Shown: positions 17,531 to 26,623, numbered from the stretch's first letter. The stretch is 64,000 bases of DNA from Akkermansia sp. (GCA_017517385.1 JAFWZG010000052.1:17039-81038); one strand, 5' to 3'. Notes: generated by a model from the sequence alone, not told the origin. Made by a program: numbers and translations.

Positions 17531-20500
17531 ATGAAAAAGGAGAGCCCAGTTGCGAGCATCCGCATACGCGGGGCAAAGGAACATAACCTCAAGAATGTCA
17601 ATGTAGATATTCCTCTGGGGGGAATTACCGTGGTGACCGGTCCCAGTGGTAGCGGCAAGACGTCGCTGGCCATGAGCACCCTGTATGCTGAGGGGCAGCG
17701 GCGCTATGTGGAGACCTTCTCTCCCTATGTGCGCCAGTTCATGGACCGCATGGACCGCCCGAATGTAGAGGCCGTGGAGAACGTGCCGCCGGCCATTGCT
17801 CTTGGGCAGCGCAATTCCGTGAAAAACTCCCGCTCTACTGTGGGGACCATGACGGGGATTAATGAGTACCTGAAACTCATTTTCTCCCGGTTGGCTGTGG
17901 GACATGATGCCGAGGGGCGCGAGGTCCGTCCTGCCACTCCGCAGGGAGTGGCTGCTCAGTTGTTGGGCGAGAGTGAGGGCGGCGAGGTGCTGGTGTGTTT
18001 TGCTGTGCGCCCTGTGGGTACTTTTGAGGAAATGGTGCAGGCTCTGCAGGGGCAGGGGTACTTGCGCGTGTATTGTGTGGGCGACGTGTTGCGGCTGGAT
18101 TCCGCTACCGAAGCTCAGTTGGGTATGGAGCGCTGGCTGGTGCTGCAGGACCGTGTGAAACTGAGGGCGGAGTCAACCCCGCGCCTCACCGAGGCCATTG
18201 AAACAGCCCTGCGTCTGGGGCAGGATGTGGTGTACACCGCACTGCGTACGGATTCGGGCTGGGGGGCGCTGCGCGAGTTTCGCAGCGATTGGTTCCCGCT
18301 GGTGGAACCTCGTCCCGGTCTGTTCAGTGGTAATTCCCCGCTGGGGGCCTGCCCGGCTTGTAAGGGCTATGGCCGCGCTATAACCTACGACTATAATCGT
18401 GGCATTGTGCCGGATGTCAGCATAGCCGACGGCGCACTTAAGATGCTTTCCTCGCAGACACTATCCGCCTGTTATGGTGACTTTCTGCGTGCCAATAAAC
18501 GGCACCGTGCCGTGCGAATGAATGTGCCGTGGAATGAACTCACGCAGAAGGAAAAAGACTGGGTTTTCTACGGTAATTGTGGGGATATCGACCCCTGGAC
18601 AGCCTCAGATTATAACCTGTGGTACGGCTACAAGGGGATTTTCGATGATATGGAGAAGCACGCCCACAAAATGACGGTGCGCGTGTTCTTGTCCTTTTAC
18701 CGGGTGTATAGTGTGTGCCCTGACTGCCATGGCGGGCGCTTAAGACCGGAGGCTCTGGCCTTCACGATAGGCGGGTTGACGGTGCCTCAGGTGATGGCTC
18801 TGCCCATGGTGGATTTCCTGCCATGGCTGGATGAGCATGTGCTGCCTGCCACGGGAAGCGACCGTTCGTTGGCTCAGGGGGTGCGTGAGCTGCGTAGCCG
18901 TGTGGCCTATCTGTGTGAAGTAGGGCTGGGGTATATTGCAGCCAATCGTCTGACACGCTCCCTGTCAGGCGGCGAAATTGAGCGAGTGAGCCTGACAGCC
19001 TGTCTGGGGGCTGCTCTTACAGAAACTCTGTTTGTGCTCGATGAACCCACCGTGGGGTTGCATTCCCGTGATACAGCTCGCCTGATTGCCTCCATGCGCC
19101 GCCTGTCACGCCGAGGAAATACGCTGGTGGTGGTGGAACATGAGGAGGCCGTGATGCGCGCCGCCGATTATCTGGTGGATATGGGGCCGGCCAGTGGTGC
19201 CGCCGGTGGGGAGTTGGTGTATGCCGGTGCGCCTGCCGGAATTGAGAAGGCGGAGCAGTCGCTCACCGGTCAGTACTTGGGCGCAAAACGTCAGATAGCT
19301 GTACCGAAACGCCGCCGCAAGGGAAAGGGCAAAATCTCCATTCGTGGCGCGGAATGCCACAACCTGCATAATTTCGATGTGGATATCCCTTTGGGGGTGT
19401 ATACCTGTCTGACCGGTGTGAGCGGCAGTGGTAAGAGTTCGCTGGCCTGTCAGGTCCTTTACGGTTCCGTACATGCCGATGCCCTCGATGATGAGGACGA
19501 AATGAAGGTGCGCAGCATTAAGGGGCTGGACAAGGTGCACGATGTGGTGTTGGTGGACCAGAGCCCCATTGTGCGCACCCCGCGCTCGACTCCTGCCGTA
19601 TACATTGGAGTGTTCGAGGACATTCGCGCCTTGTTCGTGGCTGAACCTGCGGCTCAGGCTCGCGGGCTCAAACCGGGCTATTTCTCTTTCAACAGTGGCG
19701 ATGGACGTTGCCCCCGCTGCTCCGGCCTCGGGCAGGAGAAGGTGGAAATGCAGTTCCTTTCCGATATTTATGTACCCTGTGCCCTTTGTCACGGTACACG
19801 TTACACAGACCAAGCCCTTACCATCACATTGCTTGGCTACAATATGGCGGAGCTGCTGGCTCTGGATATCCGCAGTGCTCAGCGCCTGTTTTCCCGCGAA
19901 AAGAATGCCAGAGCCCGCCGAATTGCCGAGCGTCTGCAGGTGCTCGTGGATGTAGGCCTGGGGCACCTTGGGCTCGGGCAACCGCTTAATACCTTGTCCG
20001 GTGGTGAGAATCAGCGCCTGAAACTGGCGCAGATTCTGGTGGACGCGTTGACTGAGGACTCTGCCGAAAAGGGGTGTCTTCTGATTCTGGATGAACCCGG
20101 TACAGGTTTGCATTTCAGTGATTTGGAGATCCTGTTGCGCGTCTTTGATCGCTTGGTGGAGCAGGGGAATACTCTGCTTGTTATCGAGCATAATCTCGAG
20201 CTTATCAAGTGCGCCGACCATGTGATTGACCTCGGACCCGAGGGTGGTACCGGGGGCGGTAATATCGTAGTGCAGGGGACACCGGAGCAAGTGGCCGCCA
20301 GTGGGCTCGGCTACACGAGCGGTTATCTGGCTCAGGCTCTTGGCAATCAGGCAGAGCTGCTCTCCGCCCCCTCAGCCATGGAGGTCGATGTAGCAGTGCC
20401 GGACGGAGTGATTGCGCTGCGAGGTGCTCGCCACCACCAGCTCAAAAATATCGACGTCGACATTCCGCGCAATGAAATGACCGTAGTTACCGGTCTTTCC

Positions 20501-23047
20501 GGCAGTGGTAAGAGTACCTTGGCCTTTGATATTGTGTTTGCCGAGGGGCAGAAGCGTTTTATGGACGTCATGAGCCCCTATGCCCGCCAGTTCACCGAGC
20601 AGATGGAGGCTCCTGACATCGACCGCCTGACGGGACTTCCCCCCACCGTGGCGATTGAGCAGAATCGCTCGCGTGGCGGTTGCAAGTCCACGGTGGGTAC
20701 TGTAACGGAAATATGGCAGTTCCTGCGCTTGCTTTATTCCAAACTGGGGCAACCCCATTGCCCGCGCTGTAAGGTGCCGGTGGGGCGGCGCATGCCCGAG
20801 GAGATTCGGGCTCTCGTGATGGCGGAAATCGACAAGCGCCCCGCTTCTCTCATGATTGCCGCTCCCGTGGTGCGTAACCGAAAGGGGCACTATGCCGACC
20901 TTGCCCGTTGGGCCGCCAAGAAGAAATATCCCTACATGATTGCCGACGGCTCTCTTTGCCGTCCCGATGAGTTCACGCCGCTTGACCGCTACTCCAACCA
21001 CGATGTGGATATTGTGCTGGCAGAGATTTGCGTGCAGGGCAACCACATCACGATGAACGGTAAGGATTGCGATTTCGCAGCTCTTCAGGAGTGCGTGGGG
21101 CGGGCTCTGGAAATGGGCGATGGTTTCCTGCGCTTGGTGCAGGGTGAGAACTGCCAGCTGCTGGGCACGCGCCTGACCTGCCCGCAGTGTGGTGAGAGCT
21201 ATGCCGAGCCGGAGCCCTCCACCTTCTCCTTCAATTCCCCTCGCGGTTGGTGTCCGGTCTGTGCCGGGCACGGACGTGTGGCCGATGTGGGTGGTAGCCG
21301 GAAAGATGACGAGAAGATGAGCGAACTGGAGCGCGAATTGCGCTTTGACCGTGAGGTGGAGAAAGCCGCCGCCAAGGATGGCCCCGGTCGCCTGTGCCCG
21401 GCCTGTCATGGGCAGCGCCTGCATGAGTTTGCTCTCGGTGTAACGCTTTTCGGCAAAAATATCGCCGAGGTAGGCAGCTTGGATGCTGTCAGCGCGCTGG
21501 AACTGGTGAATACTTGGCATTTTGAGGGCCGTGAGGCCGACATTGCCCGCAACGTGATGGCTGAGATTGCCCCTCGTCTGCGTTTCCTGCAACGCGTGGG
21601 GTTGGGCTACCTGTCCATGGACAGAGCTGCCACCACGTTGTCCGGTGGCGAGACACAGCGTATACGTCTGGCCGCCCAGCTGGGCTCGGAACTGCGAGGC
21701 GTGCTCTATGTGCTCGACGAGCCGACCATCGGTCTTCACCCTCGCGACAATGAACGCCTGCTCTCAACGCTGGCTGACCTCAAGCTGCGTGGTAACACAC
21801 TGCTGGTTGTTGAGCATGATGAGGATACCATGCGCTGTGCTGACCACATCATTGACCTCGGTCCCGGTGCCGGTGTGCACGGTGGCGAAATTGTGGCTCA
21901 GGGTACATTCGATGAGGTCGCGGCTAATCCTCATTCGGTCACGGGGCGTGCTCTGGCAGAGTCCCGCCGCCACCCGTACTGTGGCAAATGGTTGCCGGTG
22001 AAGGACGCCGAGTGGCTGGAACTGACGGGGTGCTGCCTGCACAACCTGAAGAATGTTACCCTGCGTATCCCCCGTGCACGCTTCACGGTGGTAACCGGTT
22101 CATCGGGCGCGGGTAAGACTTCCCTTATTACCGGAACGCTGGCTCCTGCGGTACAGCAGGCCTTGGGGGGCTCCATCAGCAAAGAGGAGCGCGCCGCGTG
22201 GAAAACGTCGCGTGGTCTCGATTCTGTCAGGGCTTTATATCGTGTGGATCAATCCCCTCTGGGTAAGACCCCGCGCTCTACGCCCGCTACTTACATCGGA
22301 ATTTTCGATGAAATCCGCAAGCTCTTTGCCCAGAGTGCCGATGCCCGTCGCTTGGGTTTCGATGCCGGTCGATTCTCGTTCAACACGGCTGCCGGACATT
22401 GTGAGAGCTGCAAGGGTACCGGTTACCAGCGCCAAGAGATGGATTTCCTGCCGCCCTGCAATGTACCCTGCGAGACCTGCCGCGGTGCTCGCTACAATTC
22501 GCGTACCCTGCAGGTGCGCTACAAGGGCAAGACCATCGCAGAGGTACTCGATATGAATATGGAGGACGCCTCAGAGTTCTTCGCCGGGCAACCTCGCTTG
22601 GCGGATCCGTTGAAGCTGCTCTGCGAGACCGGGCTGGGGTATCTCACACTGGGGCAGGCCAGCAACACGCTCTCCGGCGGTGAGGCTCAGCGCATTAAGT
22701 TGGTAGCTGAGCTCATAAAGGGGCGCCGGGCTGCGCTTACAGCCATTCGCCGTGGCCGTGCTCTGCCACAGGACCTTTATCTCATCGAGGAACCCACCAT
22801 CGGTCTGCACCCGCATGATGTGCGCCTGCTGGTAGGTGTGCTGCGCCGTCTGGTCGATATGGGCAACACGGTGGTGGTCATTGAGCATAATCTCGAGCTG
22901 ATATGCGAGGCCGACTATGTGATTGACGTGGGCCCCGGTGCCGGCGCTGAGGGTGGCACCATTGTGGCTGAGGGCACTGTGAAGCAGGTGGCTCGCCATA
23001 AAAAGAGTATTACCGCTCCCTTCATTCGTGCTGAACTGGAAAAATAG
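17531..23047 (+). CDS. uvrA: Double-length (tandem fused) UvrA excinuclease subunit
   Basis: UvrA recognises bulky DNA damage and loads UvrB in nucleotide excision repair. The 1838-residue protein equals two UvrA monomers in one chain. Four ABC cassettes are visible. Walker A motifs are GPSGSGKT (about 38), GVSGSGKS (629), GLSGSGKST (986) and GSSGAGKT (1522). Signatures are SLSGGE (477), TLSGGE (821), TLSGGE (1369) and TLSGGE (1713). Zinc-binding CxxC pairs occur in both halves (CPACKGYG/CPDCHGG, CPRCSGLG/CALCHGT, CPQCGESY/CPACHGQ, CESCKGTG/CETCRGA). Because UvrA works as a dimer, the fusion may be a covalent dimer. Chlamydial UvrA has a similar double length, which supports a PVC-superphylum host. 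Confidence 0.96.
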   Translation: MKKESPVASIRIRGAKEHNLKNVNVDIPLGGITVVTGPSGSGKTSLAMSTLYAEGQRRYVETFSPYVRQFMDRMDRPNVEAVENVPPAIALGQRNSVKNSRSTVGTMTGINEYLKLIFSRLAVGHDAEGREVRPATPQGVAAQLLGESEGGEVLVCFAVRPVGTFEEMVQALQGQGYLRVYCVGDVLRLDSATEAQLGMERWLVLQDRVKLRAESTPRLTEAIETALRLGQDVVYTALRTDSGWGALREFRSDWFPLVEPRPGLFSGNSPLGACPACKGYGRAITYDYNRGIVPDVSIADGALKMLSSQTLSACYGDFLRANKRHRAVRMNVPWNELTQKEKDWVFYGNCGDIDPWTASDYNLWYGYKGIFDDMEKHAHKMTVRVFLSFYRVYSVCPDCHGGRLRPEALAFTIGGLTVPQVMALPMVDFLPWLDEHVLPATGSDRSLAQGVRELRSRVAYLCEVGLGYIAANRLTRSLSGGEIERVSLTACLGAALTETLFVLDEPTVGLHSRDTARLIASMRRLSRRGNTLVVVEHEEAVMRAADYLVDMGPASGAAGGELVYAGAPAGIEKAEQSLTGQYLGAKRQIAVPKRRRKGKGKISIRGAECHNLHNFDVDIPLGVYTCLTGVSGSGKSSLACQVLYGSVHADALDDEDEMKVRSIKGLDKVHDVVLVDQSPIVRTPRSTPAVYIGVFEDIRALFVAEPAAQARGLKPGYFSFNSGDGRCPRCSGLGQEKVEMQFLSDIYVPCALCHGTRYTDQALTITLLGYNMAELLALDIRSAQRLFSREKNARARRIAERLQVLVDVGLGHLGLGQPLNTLSGGENQRLKLAQILVDALTEDSAEKGCLLILDEPGTGLHFSDLEILLRVFDRLVEQGNTLLVIEHNLELIKCADHVIDLGPEGGTGGGNIVVQGTPEQVAASGLGYTSGYLAQALGNQAELLSAPSAMEVDVAVPDGVIALRGARHHQLKNIDVDIPRNEMTVVTGLSGSGKSTLAFDIVFAEGQKRFMDVMSPYARQFTEQMEAPDIDRLTGLPPTVAIEQNRSRGGCKSTVGTVTEIWQFLRLLYSKLGQPHCPRCKVPVGRRMPEEIRALVMAEIDKRPASLMIAAPVVRNRKGHYADLARWAAKKKYPYMIADGSLCRPDEFTPLDRYSNHDVDIVLAEICVQGNHITMNGKDCDFAALQECVGRALEMGDGFLRLVQGENCQLLGTRLTCPQCGESYAEPEPSTFSFNSPRGWCPVCAGHGRVADVGGSRKDDEKMSELERELRFDREVEKAAAKDGPGRLCPACHGQRLHEFALGVTLFGKNIAEVGSLDAVSALELVNTWHFEGREADIARNVMAEIAPRLRFLQRVGLGYLSMDRAATTLSGGETQRIRLAAQLGSELRGVLYVLDEPTIGLHPRDNERLLSTLADLKLRGNTLLVVEHDEDTMRCADHIIDLGPGAGVHGGEIVAQGTFDEVAANPHSVTGRALAESRRHPYCGKWLPVKDAEWLELTGCCLHNLKNVTLRIPRARFTVVTGSSGAGKTSLITGTLAPAVQQALGGSISKEERAAWKTSRGLDSVRALYRVDQSPLGKTPRSTPATYIGIFDEIRKLFAQSADARRLGFDAGRFSFNTAAGHCESCKGTGYQRQEMDFLPPCNVPCETCRGARYNSRTLQVRYKGKTIAEVLDMNMEDASEFFAGQPRLADPLKLLCETGLGYLTLGQASNTLSGGEAQRIKLVAELIKGRRAALTAIRRGRALPQDLYLIEEPTIGLHPHDVRLLVGVLRRLVDMGNTVVVIEHNLELICEADYVIDVGPGAGAEGGTIVAEGTVKQVARHKKSITAPFIRAELEK

Positions 23048-23050
23048 CTC

Positions 23051-23079
23051 TTGTATTAGTCAGAACTAATGGCTAGACT
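23051..23079 (+). promoter_or_regulatory. Promoter of flavodoxin/ferredoxin gene, leaderless type
   Basis: TTGTAT (23051-23056), 17 bp, TAGACT (23074-23079), then 6 nt to the ATG at 23086. Confidence 0.65.
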
Positions 23080-23085
23080 GGCTGT

Positions 23086-23835
23086 ATGAGTTCAGCAGAA
23101 TGGATTTCAGCGGTTTTCAGCCCCACCGGCGGCTGTGAGAAGGTAGCTTCGGCCATCACTCAGGGGATGGTAGGGCGTCGTGTAGACTTGTGCGCCCCGG
23201 TGCCGGCAGAGTCGGTGAGTGCTCCGCTCCTAGCCGTGGTGCCGGTGTACGGTGGCCGTGTGCCCGAGGTCGCTCTGGAGCGTCTGCGTGCTCTGAAAGG
23301 GAACGGCGGCCCGGCCATTGCTGTGGTGGTGTATGGTAACCGCGCTTATGAGGACGCGCTGCTGGAGCTGCATACTGAGCTTACCGCCAACGGCTACAAG
23401 GTGATTGCCGCAGCTGCGTTCATTGCTGAGCATTCCATCGTGCGCAGTATCGCGGCCGGTCGTCCGCACGGGGCAGATGCGGACAAAGCCGCTGAGTTCG
23501 GGCGTGCCGTGGCTGCCAAATTGGCAGAGGGGAATCTGAGCACCGTCTGTGTACCCGGGAATATGCCCTATCGCGAGCGCCCGCAGATGCCCGTGGCACC
23601 GCTTACTCTTGACAGCTGCCGTGGTTGCGGTAAATGTGCACGTCTGTGCCCGGTCGGGGCTATTCCGGCGAATGCTCCGCACACGACAGATGCGGCCAAG
23701 TGCATTCTCTGCATGCGCTGTGTGGCTATCTGTCCCCGCCGCTCGCGACTGCTGCCCCCGCCCATGCTCGAGGGGATGACCCAGCGCCTGAATATGGTGG
23801 CGTCTGAGCCCAAACAGCCCGAGATTTTTATCTGA
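23086..23835 (+). CDS. EFR1-type protein: flavodoxin-like domain fused to 2[4Fe-4S] ferredoxin
   Basis: The 249-residue protein begins with a flavodoxin-like fold (AVFSPTGGCEKVA would bind FMN phosphate; PVYGGRVPEVALERL and VVVYGNRAYEDALLEL follow). It ends with a double [4Fe-4S] ferredoxin: CRGCGKCARLCPVGAI and CILCMRCVAICP. This order matches EFR1-family ferrodoxins, thought to pass electrons between a flavin and iron-sulfur clusters. The redox partner is not indicated by neighbours. It is probably cytoplasmic and monocistronic. Confidence 0.85.
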   Translation: MSSAEWISAVFSPTGGCEKVASAITQGMVGRRVDLCAPVPAESVSAPLLAVVPVYGGRVPEVALERLRALKGNGGPAIAVVVYGNRAYEDALLELHTELTANGYKVIAAAAFIAEHSIVRSIAAGRPHGADADKAAEFGRAVAAKLAEGNLSTVCVPGNMPYRERPQMPVAPLTLDSCRGCGKCARLCPVGAIPANAPHTTDAAKCILCMRCVAICPRRSRLLPPPMLEGMTQRLNMVASEPKQPEIFI

Positions 23836-23882
23836 AGCCGCGAGAGTTTAATTGGTTTGAAAGCCTGTGCACGCGGAGGTGC

Positions 23883-24509
23883 TCAGGCTTTCAACATTTC
23901 CAGTATACGGTTTGCGCGGTTACGCTTGGTGGGATTCCAAATGTAGAGCAGTTCATTGCTGATATACTCCGCAGCTGTATCTCCTCGGCTGCTGCGCAAG
24001 GTGGCATTCGCTCCGTGGGATAACAGTAGCTCCACTAGCTCAGGGGAAAGTGCTTGCACGGCACACATCAGTACGGTGTTCCCCTCATTGTTTTCGGGGG
24101 CATTAACCTCGGCTCCTGCAGCCAACAGCTCGCGGACAATTTCCAGATGATTTCCCGTGGCGGCATCATGCAGAGCAGTGGCGCCGCTGCGGGCACAGGT
24201 GTGGTTCACTTTGGCGCCTGCTGCAAGCAGAGCTTTCACTATGGGCAGGCTGTCCGCGCAGACTGCGGCCATCAGTGGGGTATAGCCGTGAATATCGGCG
24301 CAGTTTACTTCCGCTCCGGAGGCCAGCAGCTGCAGCGCCATTTCCTCACGTCCTTCTACTGCTGCCACAAGAAGAGCGGGCTCTTCATCTTCACCGTAGC
24401 ATTCATTTGCATCTGCTCCGGCACTGAGCAGGTTTTTCAGGCTCTCCACATTACCGGTGGTGATGGCACGGAAGAGCGGTGTGCCGGTCTGGAAGGCTTC
24501 ATTGTCCAT
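23883..24509 (-). CDS. Ankyrin-repeat protein
   Basis: The 208-residue protein is built almost entirely from ankyrin repeats: TPLFRAITTGNVESLKNLL, PALLVAAVEGREEMALQLL, TPLMAAVCADSLPIVKALL, ATALHDAATGNHLEIVRELL and TVLMCAVQALSPELVELLL. No signal peptide or membrane segment is seen with the start at MDNEAF. That ATG is supported by a promoter TTGACA-17-TATGCT ending 9 nt upstream; an in-frame extension to 24587 would run through the promoter. It is divergent from the YlbF-domain gene. The binding partner is unknown. Confidence 0.85.
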   Translation of the reverse strand: MDNEAFQTGTPLFRAITTGNVESLKNLLSAGADANECYGEDEEPALLVAAVEGREEMALQLLASGAEVNCADIHGYTPLMAAVCADSLPIVKALLAAGAKVNHTCARSGATALHDAATGNHLEIVRELLAAGAEVNAPENNEGNTVLMCAVQALSPELVELLLSHGANATLRSSRGDTAAEYISNELLYIWNPTKRNRANRILEMLKA

Positions 24510-24518
24510 GTGCTCGGG

Positions 24519-24547
24519 AGCATACAGACAGAATAAGGCGATGTCAA
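24519..24547 (-). promoter_or_regulatory. Promoter of ankyrin gene, near-leaderless
   Basis: On the minus strand TTGACA (24542-24547), 17 bp, TATGCT (24519-24524), then 9 nt to the ATG at 24509. It is back-to-back with the plus-strand promoter at 24573-24601. Confidence 0.75.
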
Positions 24548-24572
24548 GCCGCATGTCTGACAGAGTAAGGCA

Positions 24573-24601
24573 TTGCGTAGGGGGCAACTCTGTGCTATAA
24601 T
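24573..24601 (+). promoter_or_regulatory. Promoter of YlbF-domain gene, near-leaderless
   Basis: TTGCGT (24573-24578), 17 bp, perfect TATAAT (24596-24601), then 9 nt to the ATG at 24611. Confidence 0.8.
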
Positions 24602-24610
24602 CACGCCGTT

Positions 24611-25222
24611 ATGTCAAATACATCTCTTACTCCGGAACTTGTTAAGATTACTTCCGAGCTGGCCAACGCCTTCGCTCAGAGTCAGAAGGTCGTTTCCGCC
24701 CGGGCTCGTATCGGTCTTTTTTACCAGAACCCCGAGGCCACTGATCTCTTCCGCAAGGTGAATGAGTATGGCGAGAAGCTGCGCAATAAGCACATGGAGG
24801 GTATGCCTCCCTCGGATGAGGAAATCGCCACCTTTGATGGCCTTCGTCAGGATGTGATTGACAACCCCATCTGCAAGGGCTTCCTTGAAGCTCGGCAGGA
24901 GCTGGATGAACTTCTTTCCACTGTGAATCAGTACCTCTGCATTGCTATCGAGAAGGGCTGCGCGCCCACGGATGAGGAGGTGGCCGATTCCATGAATCAG
25001 CAGGTAAGCTGCTCTTGTGGCGGTGGCTGCAGCGGCAATTGCGATGATTGCGACAGCGATTGTAAGAACCACGGCGAGGGCGAGCACGAGTGCAAGTGCG
25101 GTCATGGCGACGGCGAATGCTGCGGTGGTCATGGCGACGGTGAGTGCTGCGGTGGTCATGGCGACGGCGAGTGCTGTGGCGGCCACGGCGAAGGCCATGA
25201 GTGCAAGTGCGGTAAGCACTGA
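24611..25222 (+). CDS. YlbF/YmcA-family protein with Cys/His/Gly-rich metal-binding tail
   Basis: Residues 1-125 of this 203-residue protein match the helical YlbF/YmcA (DUF964) fold: LTPELVKITSELANAFAQSQ, NPEATDLFRKVNEYGEKL, NPICKGFLEARQELDELL and LCIAIEKGC. In Bacillus, YlbF, YmcA and YaaT form a complex that carries Fe-S clusters and affects RNA decay and development. Here the domain is followed by VSCSCGGGCSGNCDDCDSD and then by three 9-residue GHGDGECCG repeats and a final HECKCGKH. The tail contains many Cys and several His and very likely binds metal or Fe-S. It could act in metal storage, sensing or cluster assembly; the sequence does not decide. No partner gene is adjacent. Confidence 0.8.
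   Translation: MSNTSLTPELVKITSELANAFAQSQKVVSARARIGLFYQNPEATDLFRKVNEYGEKLRNKHMEGMPPSDEEIATFDGLRQDVIDNPICKGFLEARQELDELLSTVNQYLCIAIEKGCAPTDEEVADSMNQQVSCSCGGGCSGNCDDCDSDCKNHGEGEHECKCGHGDGECCGGHGDGECCGGHGDGECCGGHGEGHECKCGKH
25100..25180 (+). repeat. 27-bp tandem repeat, three copies, encoding GHGDGECCG
   Basis: Units start at 25100, 25127 and 25154, with only synonymous third-base differences between them. A degenerate partial fourth unit follows. Confidence 0.9.
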
Positions 25223-25246
25223 TTTGCTCCTACATGTATTTTTTTG

Positions 25247-25282
25247 CGCCTCTGCTTCCTCTCACGGAGCAGGGGCGTTTTT
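25247..25282 (+). terminator. Intrinsic terminator of YlbF-domain gene
   Basis: A 10-bp stem with one G-T pair (25247-25256 against 25268-25277) is followed by TTTTT. Confidence 0.8.
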
Positions 25283-25295
25283 CTTTCTGTTAACA

Positions 25296-25323
25296 TTGAC
25301 TTTTCTCACTCACGTGCTAGAAT
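25296..25323 (+). promoter_or_regulatory. Promoter of small membrane protein gene, leaderless type
   Basis: TTGACT (25296-25301), 16 bp, TAGAAT (25318-25323), then 6 nt to the GTG start at 25330. Confidence 0.7.
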
Positions 25324-25329
25324 GGCTGC

Positions 25330-25626
25330 GTGAAAGTTCTTGCACCCATCCTCCTGATATTAGGAACTCTTTATACGTTTTATATGACGGCTTGGTATAG
25401 CTGGCAGAGTGCGTACTGGGCCACTCTGGGAAAAGCCGAGACTGTTTGTTACTGTAATGTGAAGTGCTGGACATTTGTGGCCTGCTTGGCCGTGAGCCTG
25501 TTATGCTGGGTGTGGTATGGAATCACGCTGTGGCGGAAAAAAGGGTATGGAATTCTCACCGGGGTATATGCCGGCGTGTGTGGATTATTGTATGTGGGGG
25601 GAATTCTATGGCTAAATTGGTGCTGA
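25330..25626 (+). CDS. Small hypothetical membrane protein, three predicted membrane segments
   Basis: The 98-residue protein starts with GTG. Hydrophobic segments lie at about residues 4-22 (LAPILLILGTLYTFYMTAW), 48-64 (TFVACLAVSLLCWVWYG) and 76-96 (LTGVYAGVCGLLYVGGILWL). The Trp/Tyr content is high. No family is recognised. The promoter ends 6 nt before the GTG, which supports this start and a leaderless mRNA. The next gene, lipA, has its own promoter. Confidence 0.65.
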   Translation: MKVLAPILLILGTLYTFYMTAWYSWQSAYWATLGKAETVCYCNVKCWTFVACLAVSLLCWVWYGITLWRKKGYGILTGVYAGVCGLLYVGGILWLNWC

Positions 25627-25650
25627 ACCGCTTAAAATGTGAGATTTTGC

Positions 25651-25679
25651 TTGCATTTTAAGGCATTTTGGTGCATAAC
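25651..25679 (+). promoter_or_regulatory. Promoter of lipA, very short leader
   Basis: TTGCAT (25651-25656), 17 bp, CATAAC (25674-25679), then 11 nt to the ATG at 25691. Confidence 0.55.
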
Positions 25680-25690
25680 GCTGCGCAGTT

Positions 25691-26608
25691 ATGACGGAAG
25701 AACGCGCGCGCAAGCCCTCCTGGCTGAAGGTAAAGCTGCCCAAGGGGCAGGCTTTTAAGCATGTAAATAATCTGGTGAAGGGAAATTCCCTTGTTACCGT
25801 GTGTGAGGAGGCTATGTGCCCGAATCGTGGTGAATGCTGGAGCCATGGTACTGCTACCTTCATGGCCTGTGGTGATGTTTGTACCCGCGCCTGTGGTTTC
25901 TGCGCTACTCGTACCGCCAAGCCCAAGCCTCTGGACCCCGAGGAGCCGGCCAAGATCGCAGACGCCGTGAGCCGCATGAATCTTTCCCACTCTGTGGTGA
26001 CAATGGTGACCCGCGATGACTTGAAGGATGGCGCTGCTGCGCACATGGCCGCCATTATCCGTGAGATTCGCAAGTCCAGCCCTCAGACCGTCATTGAGGT
26101 GCTCACCTCTGATTTTAACGGCAATGAGGACGCTTTGGCCATGGTCATGGACGCTCGCCCCCACATTTTCAACCACAATCTTGAGACGGTGGAGCGCCTT
26201 TCTCCTGTGGTGCGCTTCCGTGCCCGTTACCGTAAATCTCTTCACATGCTCCAGCGCGCTCTGGAGATGGCTCCCGGCATGGTCGTGACCAAGAGTGGTA
26301 TTATGCTGGGTCTCGGTGAGACACGCGAAGAAATTGAGCAGACGATGGATGACCTTCGTGCTCATGGTGTTACCGTGCTGACCATGGGGCAATATCTGCG
26401 CCCGTCCGCTCGCCATCTGCCGGTAATTGATTACATTCGTCCGGAGGTGTTTGATGAGCTTCGTGAGGTGGCCCTGAGCAAGGGGTTCCGCCATGTGGCC
26501 AGCGGCCCGCTTATTCGTTCCTCGCACCATGATGCTAACTTCCGCCCGGAGCTGGATATCATGGAGGCCATCACCGCAGACCTCCGCGCCCGCGGTGAAC
26601 TGAGCTAA
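25691..26608 (+). CDS. lipA: Lipoyl synthase
   Basis: This radical-SAM enzyme inserts two sulfur atoms into octanoyl groups on lipoate-dependent enzymes. The 305-residue protein has both clusters: auxiliary Cys38, Cys43 and Cys49 (CEEAMCPNRGEC) and radical-SAM Cys64, Cys68 and Cys71 (CTRACGFC). The downstream family segments VVTMVTRDDLKDGAA, FNHNLETVERL, KSGIMLGLGE and VTVLTMGQYLRPS are present, as is the C-terminal ASGPLIRSSHHD whose Arg-Ser-Ser end is conserved. No lipB is adjacent, so the octanoyltransferase must be elsewhere. Confidence 0.96.
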   Translation: MTEERARKPSWLKVKLPKGQAFKHVNNLVKGNSLVTVCEEAMCPNRGECWSHGTATFMACGDVCTRACGFCATRTAKPKPLDPEEPAKIADAVSRMNLSHSVVTMVTRDDLKDGAAAHMAAIIREIRKSSPQTVIEVLTSDFNGNEDALAMVMDARPHIFNHNLETVERLSPVVRFRARYRKSLHMLQRALEMAPGMVVTKSGIMLGLGETREEIEQTMDDLRAHGVTVLTMGQYLRPSARHLPVIDYIRPEVFDELREVALSKGFRHVASGPLIRSSHHDANFRPELDIMEAITADLRARGELS

Positions 26609-26623
26609 GGCGCCCCATTCTGC

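Noticed and set aside
20372..21739. Minus-strand open frame (455 codons) over uvrA
   Set aside because: It is antisense to conserved UvrA motifs and has no recognisable product.
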